In this document: piece by piece, positions 56,106-64,000 of the stretch | Position numbering within the stretch: position 1 is the stretch's first letter | Layout: each line of letters opens with the position of its first letter | Assembly (NCBI GenBank): GCA_020161855.1 | Contig: JAIUNJ010000008.1 | Coordinates: 62,001 to 126,000 of the forward strand | Length of the DNA: 64,000 nt | Direction: 5' to 3' | Origin: Pseudomonadota bacterium | Lineage (GTDB): Bacteria > Pseudomonadota > Alphaproteobacteria > Rhizobiales > Aestuariivirgaceae | Translations under genes and position numbers: made by a program | The notes under the pieces: generated by a model | What the model was told of the DNA's origin: nothing | The model's input: the letters and a program-made list of their open reading frames with translations, nothing else | Database searches by the model: none

Positions 56106-56134
56106 TTGACACGCCTATAGTATGGATTTAGCAT
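56106..56134 (+). promoter_or_regulatory. Sigma-70 type promoter of the tetR gene
   Basis: TTGACA at 56106-56111 and TAGCAT at 56129-56134 with a 17-base spacer, 29 bases before the tetR start. Confidence 0.55.
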
Positions 56135-56147
56135 ACTGACAAGTATG
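56132..56147. promoter_or_regulatory. Palindrome CATACT-gaca-AGTATG
   Basis: Perfect six-base arms overlapping the -10 element and ending 15 bases before ATG 56163; likely an autoregulatory TetR operator. Confidence 0.6.
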
Positions 56148-56162
56148 TTATAGGGAGCAACC

Positions 56163-56804
56163 ATGGCAGGTCGGAGCAGCGATCCGCAGAAGCGGCAAGC
56201 CATAATTGGCGCGGCGACACGCCTGTTTCTCAAGGACGGCTTTGGAAGCACGAGCATGGACGATGTGGCCCGGCTGGCGCGGGTGACGAAACAGACCGTC
56301 TACGCACACTTCAAGAACAAGGACACGCTCTTTGGCGATATCATAGCCGCCGAATGTCTGAGGCATTCACCCAACGAGTCGATGATGACAGATGAGGCCC
56401 TGCCGATCGAGCAGTTGCTCTTCCGCGTGGGCCAGGGCTTCCTTGCCATGATCTCCGACCCGAAGGGTCTAGCAATTCATCGGCTTGTGATGAGCGAAGC
56501 TGATCGCAAGCCGGCGCTAGCAAAGCTGTTCTACGAGACCGGCCCGAAGCGCATGAACGACCTTCTGACTGAGTATCTGGCCCGCCAGAACGACCGCGGC
56601 GTATTGCACATCCAGAACCCCGCGAGCGCAGCGTCCTACTTCTACTCGCTGCTCAAGGGACGCTATCACTTGCGGATGGCGCTCAAGGTCAAACCGCTGC
56701 CGACGCGACAGCAACTTGACGCCCATGTGCAGGAAACAGTGACGGTATTCATGCACCTCTATGGCGGCAAGAATCCCATCAACACGCAATCAGTGCTCGA
56801 CTAG
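56163..56804 (+). CDS. TetR-family repressor
   Basis: 213 residues. The N-terminal helix-turn-helix (RQAIIGAATRLFLKDGFGSTSMDDVARLARVTKQTVYAHFKNKDTLF, about 11-58) is canonical; the ligand-binding half resembles the TetR C-terminal type found with AefR (PKGLAIHRLVMSEADRKPALAKLFY). AGGGAG precedes ATG 56163. It is divergent from the FAD/DUF1365/DUF3833/SDR operon and very likely controls it. Confidence 0.94.
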   Translation: MAGRSSDPQKRQAIIGAATRLFLKDGFGSTSMDDVARLARVTKQTVYAHFKNKDTLFGDIIAAECLRHSPNESMMTDEALPIEQLLFRVGQGFLAMISDPKGLAIHRLVMSEADRKPALAKLFYETGPKRMNDLLTEYLARQNDRGVLHIQNPASAASYFYSLLKGRYHLRMALKVKPLPTRQQLDAHVQETVTVFMHLYGGKNPINTQSVLD

Positions 56805-56864
56805 CGCCGGTCCACCGTTCGTAAATCTGCGGCCCGCCATCTATCGTGTAGCTTAGCCTCAGCT

Positions 56865-56938
56865 TGGGGGATCGTCTAACGGTAGGACCGCGGACTCTGA
56901 CTCCGCTAGTCTAGGTTCGAATCCTAGTCACCCAGCCA
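56865..56938 (+). tRNA. Second tRNA-Gln (CUG) copy, acceptor mismatch
   Basis: 74 nucleotides identical to the copy at 42361 except for C to A at position 56930. This puts G5 opposite A68 in the acceptor stem (TGGGGGA against TCACCCA). Anticodon CTG and encoded CCA are intact. The ten bases before it also resemble those before the first copy. It may be functional or decaying. Confidence 0.85.
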
Positions 56939-57068
56939 ATTCATACTTGGACTGGCAAAATACGAAGCGTTCACATATCCGCAGGCGGATCTCTTGACCC
57001 CGCCGATCGCCGATGAACTTCCCGAGTCAGGTCGAAAGCCTCCAGTCCGCTAGGGGCATGCATGGCAA

Positions 57069-57593
57069 TTATTCTTCGACGGTCAGGCAGCCACCTTCAA
57101 AAACAAGATGATATCCGTCCACTTGAATGAAGCGCCAATTCTCCCCGGTCGAAGCATCAGGGAAAATCTGAAGGTTGAAACCACCCGACAGCAGGACATC
57201 AACTCCTCCATAGATATCGGAACTGACAGCCTGAACGACGAGTCGATCTGTGATGTTGACGAGTGATTTTGTCGCCTCATCAAAGCCTCCCATGAGTGCC
57301 GTAAGCCGTACCAGTTGCAGGTTTCCGGACTTCCAATCCTCATCATTGATCTCGAAGCCGCCACTTGGCCCAACACAGCGGTCTGCGTCGCCTGTTATGA
57401 TCGCGCTGTCTGACACGATCCGCCATGGGCACTGGATGTGAAAGGCATAATCGCCAACCGTTCCAGCTGTTCCGCGGCCAGAGCGATGTGGACGAACAGT
57501 GCCGAAGTGCAAGACTTTCATCGCCGCTGCATTGCGCGCGACACTCAAGGGCAAACCAATGAGCACCTGAAGTCGATCTTGCAGGATAGTCAT
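57069..57593 (-). CDS. Hypothetical protein
   Basis: 174 residues, no signal peptide. It starts MTILQDRLQVLIGLPLSVARNA and has a central HIQCPWRIV and a C-terminal NWRFIQVDGYHLVFEGG. The pattern suggests a soluble alpha/beta protein of the kind found as small standalone cytosolic genes or immunity-type proteins, but I do not recognise the family. It lies 33 bases from the phoB stop on the same strand, with ATG 57593. Confidence 0.65.
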   Translation of the reverse strand: MTILQDRLQVLIGLPLSVARNAAAMKVLHFGTVRPHRSGRGTAGTVGDYAFHIQCPWRIVSDSAIITGDADRCVGPSGGFEINDEDWKSGNLQLVRLTALMGGFDEATKSLVNITDRLVVQAVSSDIYGGVDVLLSGGFNLQIFPDASTGENWRFIQVDGYHLVFEGGCLTVEE

Positions 57594-57625
57594 TCTATCT
57601 TCACTGACCTCAATGCCAGGTCAGA

Positions 57626-58321
57626 CTACTTACCAAAACGCTCGTCGAAAGCATAGCCCGTGGCGCGGACTGTGCGGATCGGATCGGGCTCCTTGCCGCG
57701 TGACAGCGACTTGCGCAGGCGGCCAATATGAACATCGACCGTACGCTCATCCACATAGGCATCCCTGCCCCACACGGTATCGAGAAGCTGGGTGCGTGTA
57801 TAGACGCGGCCCGGGTTGCGCATAAGCTGTTCCAGAAGGCGGAACTCGGTCGGCGACAGTGACAGTTCCCGCACGCCGCGATTGACGCGCAAGGTCCGGC
57901 GGTCAAGCATCAGGTCGCCGGCCGAAAGCTGATCCGCGATGGCTTCAGGGTTGACCCTTCGGAGAATGGTCTTGATACGCGCCAGCAGTTCGGGAACCGA
58001 GAAGGGCTTCACAAGATAATCGTCAGCGCCCGTCGCCAGGCCACGCACCCGCTCTGCCTCTTCGCTGCGGGCCGTCAGCATGATGATCGGAATATCGCGT
58101 GATTCCGGCTTGGCCCTGAGCGACCGGCACACTTCGATGCCGGAAATGCCTGGCAGCATCCAGTCAAGGATGACGAGATCCGGCCGTTCCTCGCCCACCA
58201 TGAAAGCCACCTCTTCGCCCTGCGCGGTTTCGCGCACGCGGTGGCCTTCCGATTCCAGATTGTAACGCAACAGCATCCGGATCGGTTCTTCGTCCTCCAC
58301 GACGAGTATGGAAGCGCTCAT
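57626..58321 (-). CDS. phoB: Phosphate regulon response regulator PhoB
   Basis: 231 residues. The receiver domain has phospho-acceptor Asp53 (VILDWMLPG), acidic pocket VVEDEE, and Lys in LVKPFS. The C-terminal winged helix (LSLSPTEFRLLEQLMRNPGRVYTRTQLLDTVWG, DVHIGRLRKSL) binds PHO boxes. Position after phoU at the end of the pst operon is the alphaproteobacterial arrangement. The partner kinase PhoR is not in the window. Confidence 0.97.
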   Translation of the reverse strand: MSASILVVEDEEPIRMLLRYNLESEGHRVRETAQGEEVAFMVGEERPDLVILDWMLPGISGIEVCRSLRAKPESRDIPIIMLTARSEEAERVRGLATGADDYLVKPFSVPELLARIKTILRRVNPEAIADQLSAGDLMLDRRTLRVNRGVRELSLSPTEFRLLEQLMRNPGRVYTRTQLLDTVWGRDAYVDERTVDVHIGRLRKSLSRGKEPDPIRTVRATGYAFDERFGK

Positions 58322-58334
58322 GCGTCAGCCCTGC

Positions 58335-59042
58335 TTAATCTTCATTCGGATTCATCATCGATGTGACATCCTTCTTCGGCCGCCCCTCCGACACTGTCGT
58401 GCCATGGACGAGGAAGTAGATGTTCTCCGCGATATTGGTGGCGTGGTCGCCAATGCGCTCCAGGTTCTTCGTGCCGAAGAGCAGATGAGTGCAAAGGCTG
58501 ATGTTGCGCGGATCCTCCATCATGTAGGTCAGAAGTTCGCGGAAGATCGAGTTGTAGAGGGCATCGATCTCCTCATCGGAACGCCACACCTCCATGCCCA
58601 TGATGTCGTCGTTGCGCGCATAGGCATTGAGAACCTTGTTGAGCTGCGACAGGGCCAGCGCGCCCATGCGCGCCAAGCCGGTTGAGAGCTTGCGCGGCAG
58701 GGCTTCGGAAATCGCGTGCGTGCGCTTCGCCGTGTTCTTTGCAAGATCGCCGATGCGCTCAATATCGGAAGCGACACGGATCGTGACCATGATCTCGCGC
58801 AGATCGCGCGCCATGGGTTGCCGCTTGGCAATCAGCAGCAGCGCCTTTTCTTCAATCTGGCGCTCAAGCTCGTCGATCCTGTCATCATTGCGGATGACCT
58901 GGTCGGCCAGCGTGGCATCGCGGCGCGACAGGGCCTTGATGGCGCTGGCAAGCTGCTCTTCGGCAGCGCCGCCCATCTCGGCAAGAAGCGTCTTGAGGGC
59001 CGTGATATCCTCGTCGTAGGCCTTGACAATGTGGTCTGACAT
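58335..59042 (-). CDS. phoU: Phosphate transport regulator PhoU
   Basis: 235 residues, all helical, with two PhoU repeats. The metal-binding type motifs are visible (NDDRIDELERQIEEKAL, IRVASDIERIGDLAKN, NLERIGDHATNIAENIYF). It couples the Pst transporter to the PhoR/PhoB system. ATG 59042 (MSDHIVKAYDE) was chosen over a longer frame with unrelated sequence. It lies 13 bases before phoB. Confidence 0.97.
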   Translation of the reverse strand: MSDHIVKAYDEDITALKTLLAEMGGAAEEQLASAIKALSRRDATLADQVIRNDDRIDELERQIEEKALLLIAKRQPMARDLREIMVTIRVASDIERIGDLAKNTAKRTHAISEALPRKLSTGLARMGALALSQLNKVLNAYARNDDIMGMEVWRSDEEIDALYNSIFRELLTYMMEDPRNISLCTHLLFGTKNLERIGDHATNIAENIYFLVHGTTVSEGRPKKDVTSMMNPNED

Positions 59043-59073
59043 GATGCGGATCGTGACTCCCTTTCCCGTTGTC

Positions 59074-59898
59074 TCAGCCGAAGCGCCCGGTGATGTAGTC
59101 CTGGGTGCGCTTATCCTTGGGCTTCGTGAAGATATCGTCGGTGTCGCCCACCTCCACAAGAATACCCAGGTGGAAGAAAGCCGTCAGTTGCGATACGCGC
59201 GCCGCCTGCTGCATGGAATGGGTGACGATCACGATGCAGTAATTCTGCTTCAACTCGTCGATGAGTTCCTCGATGCGGGCGGTGGCAATCGGATCCAGAG
59301 CCGAACAGGGTTCGTCCATCAGGATCACTTCCGGGTTCACAGCAATGGCACGCGCAATGCAGAGGCGCTGCTGCTGGCCGCCGGAGAGGCCGGTTCCAGG
59401 CGAGTTCAGGCGGTCCTTCACTTCATCCCAGAGACTGGCGCGGCGCAGGCTGCGCTCCACGATATCGTCCATATCGGCCTTGCCGCTCGCCGTGCCATGG
59501 ATGCGCGGGCCATAGGCCACGTTCTCATAGATCGACTTGGGAAAGGGATTGGGCTTCTGGAACACCATGCCCACACGGGCACGCAGGTGCACCACGTCCA
59601 GATCGCGGGCGTAGATGTCCTTGTTGTCCACCTTGATGTCGCCCGTCACGCGGCAGCTCGGAATGGTGTCGTTCATCCGGTTGATCGAACGCAGGAAGGT
59701 GGATTTGCCGCAGCCCGAGGGCCCGATAAATGCCGACACCGCGCGATCCGGAATATCGACGGAAAGCGACTTGATGGCATGCTTCTCGCCATAGTAAATG
59801 TCGACATTGCGGGCGGTGACCTTCGGTGCGCGCTCGCCGAGAATGCGCGGCACGGCCGTTGCCGTCTCCACCTTTGTTGCCGTCTGGGCACTCATCAC
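59074..59898 (-). CDS. pstB: Phosphate ABC transporter ATPase PstB
   Basis: 274 residues. Walker [13 protein letters not shown], signature [16 protein letters not shown], Walker [14 protein letters not shown], and the switch His in [11 protein letters not shown] are intact. It powers phosphate import through PstCA. The N-terminal 25 residues are a variable extension; the start may be 59898 or the next codon. It follows pstA after 15 bases. Confidence 0.97.
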   Translation of the reverse strand: MMSAQTATKVETATAVPRILGERAPKVTARNVDIYYGEKHAIKSLSVDIPDRAVSAFIGPSGCGKSTFLRSINRMNDTIPSCRVTGDIKVDNKDIYARDLDVVHLRARVGMVFQKPNPFPKSIYENVAYGPRIHGTASGKADMDDIVERSLRRASLWDEVKDRLNSPGTGLSGGQQQRLCIARAIAVNPEVILMDEPCSALDPIATARIEELIDELKQNYCIVIVTHSMQQAARVSQLTAFFHLGILVEVGDTDDIFTKPKDKRTQDYITGRFG

Positions 59899-59913
59899 AT
59901 CACTCCTTGGAAA

Positions 59914-61659
59914 CTACCAGCGCCGCTCAAAGCGCCTGCGCAGCACGATCGCCACGGCATTCATGAGAAAGAGGAAGACCAGCAGCACGAGAATGGCTGC
60001 GGCCGTCTTGGCCTGGAAGGCGATCTCGGGAAGATCGGCCCAGGAGAAAATCTGCACCGGCAGCACCGAGGCCGCCTGCGTGAAGCCCGACGGAATATCG
60101 ACCACGAAAGCCACCATGCCGATCATGATCAGGGGCGCTGTCTCGCCGAGCGAATGCGCCATCGCAATGATCGTGCCAGTCATGATGCCCGGCATTGCGA
60201 GCGGCAGCACATGGTGGAACACGGCTTGCTGGTGCGAGGCGCCGACGCCAAGCGCTGCTTCCCTGATCGAGGGCGGCACAGCGCGGATCGCAGCACGCGA
60301 GGCAATGATGATCGTTGGCAGCGCCATCAGCGCGATCACCAGGCCACCGACAATCGGGGCTGAACGAGGCATGCCGAAGAAGTTGAGGAACACGGCAAGG
60401 CCAAGGAGACCGAACACGATCGAGGGCACGGCCGCAAGGTTGTTGATGTTGACTTCAACGAACTCGGTCCACCTGTTCTTCGGGGCAAATTCCTCAAGAT
60501 AGATGGCCGCAAGAACACCGATGGGCAGCGACAGGACAAGTGTCACGAACATGGTGAGCAGCGAACCAACGAGGCCGCCCAGCACACCGGCCAGTTCCGG
60601 CTCGCGTGAGTCGCCACGGCTGAAGAAGGACCAGTTGAAATTCTTGGCGATCAGGCCCTGATCCGACAGGACACTGAGGAACACAGCCTCCTGATCGGAA
60701 ACGCGCCGGCTGGCCTCGGGAACGGCAAGGGTTTCGATCTTCCAGGTGCCGGCAGCAGCCGCGTCGGCACTGGTCAGCGGAACCATTGTCGTCCCCTTGA
60801 TCTCGGTCGCGGAAATCTCTGTGGCCCGCACCACGCCACCATTGATCTTCACAAGCGTCGTGGGCTCTTCGGCATCGACCGATTCAGGCGCACCGGCCGC
60901 CGCAAAGCGGGCATTGAGGACAGCTACCTGGGCGCGAAGTTCGGCAATCTTCGCATCCAGCGCCGTCTTCTCGTCACCCGTGGTTGACCGGGCGTTGTCG
61001 GCAACGCGATCGGCCTCGGCCAGCAGGGCGCTGGCCTGGGATGCGAGTGAACGCTTCACCGAGGCAAGAGCATCCGCAAAATCCTTGTTGGTAGAAACGA
61101 TGGTGACGTCACCATCCATGCCGGAAACAGTGGCGCTACCTGTGCCCTGCTCCGTCTCAATGGCGGTCACACGTCCCTTGACGAAAAGATCTGCGTCGTC
61201 GGACAGCAATGCAGTTGTCTTGACCGTCGTGCCGATAAGAGCCGGGTCAGCGACAACGCGCTTCTGCAAATCTTCGGAAGCCCCGGAAGAGAGCAGCCCG
61301 TTCAGGGCACGGCGATCGTTGCGCGACGTCACCGTCGGGAATTTCTCCCGCAGAGCGTCCCGCAACAGAGCGGTATAGTCCGCCGTCAGAAGCGTTTGCG
61401 GGTCACGCTTTCCTTCCGGATCGATGGTTTCAGCGGATACCGGGACATCAAGGGTAACACGCGTCTGCGTGAAAGCCGAAACGGACTTCACGACCACATC
61501 GCTCAGGAGCGCAACGATGAACAGGGCAGCGATGATCAGCGCGGCCACGCCATAGGCCCGGAAGCGCCATTCGGCGGCGTAGCGCTTGCGCAGGCGGCGG
61601 GCGGCAGCGGACTCAGCGGCTGACATGCTGTGCGCGGCGGTGGCGGCGATCTCAGTCAT
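59914..61659 (-). CDS. pstA: Phosphate ABC transporter permease PstA (long form)
   Basis: 581 residues, twice the usual E. coli size. Residues 37-60 are the first membrane segment. About 60-345 is an extra periplasmic region with a coiled coil (DNARSTTGDEKTALDAKIAELRAQ). The classic permease core follows, with the ABC-coupling loop EAALGVGASHQQAVFHHVLPLA. The long form is usual in Rhizobiales. ATG 61659 (MTEIAATAAH) overlaps pstC by eight bases. Confidence 0.95.
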   Translation of the reverse strand: MTEIAATAAHSMSAAESAAARRLRKRYAAEWRFRAYGVAALIIAALFIVALLSDVVVKSVSAFTQTRVTLDVPVSAETIDPEGKRDPQTLLTADYTALLRDALREKFPTVTSRNDRRALNGLLSSGASEDLQKRVVADPALIGTTVKTTALLSDDADLFVKGRVTAIETEQGTGSATVSGMDGDVTIVSTNKDFADALASVKRSLASQASALLAEADRVADNARSTTGDEKTALDAKIAELRAQVAVLNARFAAAGAPESVDAEEPTTLVKINGGVVRATEISATEIKGTTMVPLTSADAAAAGTWKIETLAVPEASRRVSDQEAVFLSVLSDQGLIAKNFNWSFFSRGDSREPELAGVLGGLVGSLLTMFVTLVLSLPIGVLAAIYLEEFAPKNRWTEFVEVNINNLAAVPSIVFGLLGLAVFLNFFGMPRSAPIVGGLVIALMALPTIIIASRAAIRAVPPSIREAALGVGASHQQAVFHHVLPLAMPGIMTGTIIAMAHSLGETAPLIMIGMVAFVVDIPSGFTQAASVLPVQIFSWADLPEIAFQAKTAAAILVLLVFLFLMNAVAIVLRRRFERRW

Positions 61660-63016
61660 ACTGTTCCTTGTACTTCTTGGCGATGTGCAGCGCGATGATG
61701 TTGAGCCCAAGGGTGAAGATGAAGAGCACGAAGCCCAGGGCAAAGGCAGAGAGCGTCTTGGCGGAGTCGAACTCCTGGTCACCCACCAGCATGGTCGCGA
61801 TCTGGACGGTGATTGTGGTGACGCTGTTCAGCGGATTGAGGGTCAGGTTGGCGGCGAGGCCTGCGGCCATGACGACAATCATGGTTTCGCCGATGGCCTT
61901 GGAGATCGCCAGCATGATTGCCGCGACAATGCCGGGCAAGGCGGCGGGCAGAACAACCTTCTTGACCGTCTCGGATTTCGTGGCGCCCATGGCATAGGAC
62001 CCGTCTCGCATGGCCTGCGGCACGGCGTTGATGACATCGTCAGCCAGCGAGGAGATAAATGGCGTGATCATCACACCCATGACGATGCCGGCTGCGAGCG
62101 CACTTTCTGAAGACACATCAAAGCCCGCGGCGCGGCCGATATCGCGCACCAGTGGCGCCACAGTCAGCGCGGCAAAGAAGCCGTAAACGACCGTCGGAAT
62201 GCCGGCGAGAATTTCAAGCACGGGCTTTGCGAAGGCACGCACCCGGGGCGTTGCATATTCGGCCATGTAGATTGCGGAGAACAGGCCAATGGGTGCCGCC
62301 ACACACATGGCGACGATCATCACGACCAGCGTGCCGATGAAGAGTGGTATGAAGCCGAAGGCGCCGGATGAGCCCACCTGGTCTTCGCGGATGGCGGTCT
62401 GCGGCGACCATTTGGTGCCGAAGAGGAAATCAACGGGGCTGACCTTGGTGAAAAACTGGAAGGTCTCGAAAACCACCGACATGACAATGCCCAGGGTGGT
62501 GAGGATGGCTATGGCCGAACAGGCGATCAGCAGCCAGTTCACGGTGCCTTCGACCGTATGCCGCGCGCGCAGCTGCTGGGTGATCTGCGATTTGGCCCAG
62601 AACACACCGGCTCCTGCCACAGCGAGGCCGAGCACCAGCAGGATCATGCCGGCCATTGAAAGATTGCTGGCAAGCGCCTGCCCTGCCGCGCGAACCGTCT
62701 CAGAAATATCGGCAGATGGCGTGCCATTGACGACCGCAAGCAGCTCACGTGTACGGGCCGAAAGCGAGAGTGCATCGGCAGGCTGCAGGTCGGTCGGCAG
62801 AGAAGAGATCGCCCGGCTCATCAGCAGGCGCGGCACTATGGCTTCCCACAGAATGAACAGGCCAAGCATGGGGAAGAAAGCAAAGAGTGCCAGGCGCGCG
62901 CCGTGATAGGTTGGCAGCGCTGCAAGCGGACGGGGAAGAGAAGATGCCTGCCCGCGGCCGAGATAATAGGCCAGTGCCGACAGCAGCAGCATCAAGCCAA
63001 AATACACCAGTACCAT
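61652..63016 (-). CDS. pstC: Phosphate ABC transporter permease PstC (long form)
   Basis: 454 residues. Two membrane segments and a periplasmic loop precede the permease core, which contains about six more segments and the coupling loop GSYAMGATKSETVKKVVLPAALPGI. It is again longer than the E. coli protein, matching the long PstA. It follows pstS after 110 bases including a strong hairpin. Confidence 0.95.
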   Translation of the reverse strand: MVLVYFGLMLLLSALAYYLGRGQASSLPRPLAALPTYHGARLALFAFFPMLGLFILWEAIVPRLLMSRAISSLPTDLQPADALSLSARTRELLAVVNGTPSADISETVRAAGQALASNLSMAGMILLVLGLAVAGAGVFWAKSQITQQLRARHTVEGTVNWLLIACSAIAILTTLGIVMSVVFETFQFFTKVSPVDFLFGTKWSPQTAIREDQVGSSGAFGFIPLFIGTLVVMIVAMCVAAPIGLFSAIYMAEYATPRVRAFAKPVLEILAGIPTVVYGFFAALTVAPLVRDIGRAAGFDVSSESALAAGIVMGVMITPFISSLADDVINAVPQAMRDGSYAMGATKSETVKKVVLPAALPGIVAAIMLAISKAIGETMIVVMAAGLAANLTLNPLNSVTTITVQIATMLVGDQEFDSAKTLSAFALGFVLFIFTLGLNIIALHIAKKYKEQYD

Positions 63017-63090
63017 CCCGACCTCTCTGTTCTGGGCTTTTCGCCTCTTTCCGGTTCACTCAGCGAAACCGGACATTCCAGTTGGACGAC

Positions 63091-63113
63091 CCCCGCCGGA
63101 CAATCCGGCGGGG
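63091..63113 (-). terminator. Perfect hairpin between pstS and pstC
   Basis: CCCCGCCGGA-caa-TCCGGCGGGG: ten perfect GC-rich base pairs with a three-base loop, 14 bases after the pstS stop. No long T run follows, so it most likely stabilises pstS mRNA or attenuates, giving more binding protein than permease. Confidence 0.75.
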
Positions 63114-63126
63114 ATCATCTGTTCTG

Positions 63127-64000
63127 CTACTTCACGTTTTCTGCCGTCAGGGGCGTACCGGCGGTCACCGCGGCGCGCACCTTCTCCAGCAGGTCCTTCG
63201 GCAGGGTCACGAGGCCCTTGTCGGCCAGATAGCCGTCTTCGCCGATGGCCTTGTCAGACACGTATTCGGCCATGAAGCCATCAAGGCCCGGAACGACGCC
63301 GATGTGCTGCTTCTTGATGTAGACATAGAGCGGGCGCGCAACCTTGTACGTGCCGGAAGCGATGTTCTCGTAGGTCGGATCAGCGCCTTCGATGTTTGCA
63401 CCCTGGATCTGGTTGCTGTTCTCTTCGAGGAACGAGAAACCGAAGATGCCGACTGCAGCCGGATCAGCTTCCAGCTTCTGGACGATCAGGTTGTCGTTTT
63501 CGCCAGCTTCCACATAGGCGCCGTCTTCACGGATCGACTTCCACACCACTTCGAAGGCCTTGGCGTCATCCTTCTTGAGCTGGGCGAGGCTGTCAAACTT
63601 CTCGGCACCCTTTTCCATCACGAGTTCCACGAAGGAATCGCGCGTGCCGGAGGTGGGCGGCGGGCCGAGAACGAGGATCGGCTCATTCGGCAGGGCCTTG
63701 TCAACGTCAGACCAGCTCTTGTTCGGGTTGTCGACGAGCTTGCCGTCAGCGCCCGGAACCTGCTTGGCTAGGGCCTGGAAGATCTGCTGCTTGGTGAGCG
63801 TGAACTTCGGGCCCTTCTTCGAGTTGGCCATGGTCAGGCCGTCGAAGCCGATTTCGAGTTCGATGATGTCGGTGACACCATTCTTCTGGCAATCTTCGAA
63901 TTCGCTCTTCTTGATGGCGCGCGAAGCGTTGGTCGCATCGGGATGATCGACGCCCACGCCGGCGCAGAACAGCTTCATGCCGCCGCCGGTGCCCGTCGAC
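63127..64000 (-). CDS. pstS: Phosphate-binding protein PstS, N-terminus outside the window
   Basis: The frame runs to the window edge; the visible part is 290 residues. The phosphate-binding loop STGTGGGMKLFCAGVG is at the edge, so the ATG at 63978 is internal. Later typical segments are PNKSWSDV, PPTSGTRDSFVELV, and VKVARPLYVYIK-like KVARPLYVYIK. It is a periplasmic binding protein delivering phosphate to PstCA. The true start and any PHO box lie beyond 64000. Confidence 0.96.
   Translation of the reverse strand, partial: STGTGGGMKLFCAGVGVDHPDATNASRAIKKSEFEDCQKNGVTDIIELEIGFDGLTMANSKKGPKFTLTKQQIFQALAKQVPGADGKLVDNPNKSWSDVDKALPNEPILVLGPPPTSGTRDSFVELVMEKGAEKFDSLAQLKKDDAKAFEVVWKSIREDGAYVEAGENDNLIVQKLEADPAAVGIFGFSFLEENSNQIQGANIEGADPTYENIASGTYKVARPLYVYIKKQHIGVVPGLDGFMAEYVSDKAIGEDGYLADKGLVTLPKDLLEKVRAAVTAGTPLTAENVK

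Overview
The window is about 64 kb of GC-rich chromosome from an alphaproteobacterium, most probably Hyphomicrobiales (Rhizobiales). The evidence is gene content and order: an uninterrupted rsmH-ftsLI-murEF-mraY-murD-ftsW-murGCB-ddl-ftsQAZ cluster; an amidase/djlA pair and an RNase P RNA gene upstream of it; ArsR-methyltransferase/metF; a sensor-less histidine kinase/HerA pair; pst-phoU-phoB; and candidate CtrA (TTAA-N7-TTAA) and CcrM (GANTC) sites.

Layout. 1-5 kb: an OmpA-type lipoprotein, prmA, a DUF1127 protein, a cold-shock protein and an M24 aminopeptidase. 5-6 kb: azlCD on the minus strand. 6-28.8 kb, all minus: the division and wall cluster, followed downstream by bamD, recN and ligA. 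mraZ, the usual first gene, is absent and rnpB (about 28.87-29.26 kb) sits directly upstream of rsmH. 29.3-35.4 kb: an amidohydrolase, an N-acetylmuramoyl-L-alanine amidase with a DjlA/TerB protein, an extensin-like lipoprotein and two tandem MlaC-like proteins. 35.5-42.3 kb: ArsR-methyltransferase/metF, rlmE/ppx and histidine kinase/herA, each pair joined by a 4-bp ATGA overlap.

42,435-52,695 is an integrated element of about 10.3 kb in the 3' end of a tRNA-Gln(CUG) gene. It is bounded by a 17-bp att duplication and, 60-63 bp inside each end, by an exact 38-bp direct repeat containing three TCCCCCTCAC iterons. It carries a tyrosine integrase, a serine recombinase, a PadR-like regulator with a membrane partner, a DUF2806 protein, small phage-like proteins, a degenerate HNH-like protein and a 994-residue virion-type protein with two C-terminal wall-hydrolase domains. 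Between 45,752 and 46,885 it has nine co-oriented 20-bp sequences that look like promoters for a T7/T3/SP6-type single-subunit phage RNA polymerase, but no such polymerase and no capsid, portal, terminase or replication genes. It reads either as a reduced autographivirus-like prophage or as a satellite or decoy that depends on a helper phage polymerase. This is the most unusual part of the window.

52.7-56.8 kb: an SDR/DUF3833/DUF1365/FAD-oxidoreductase operon, a type usually linked to membrane fatty-acid modification, divergent from a TetR gene with two perfect palindromes between them. A second tRNA-Gln with an acceptor-stem mismatch follows at 56.87 kb. 57-64 kb: phoB, phoU, pstB, pstA, pstC and the 3' part of pstS, all minus, with a strong hairpin between pstS and pstC.

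Two regulatory links stand out. A 17-bp palindrome made of two GANTC sites lies upstream of ftsZ and, with one central base changed, upstream of the element's serine recombinase. A perfect TTAA-N7-TTAA box precedes one MlaC-like gene.
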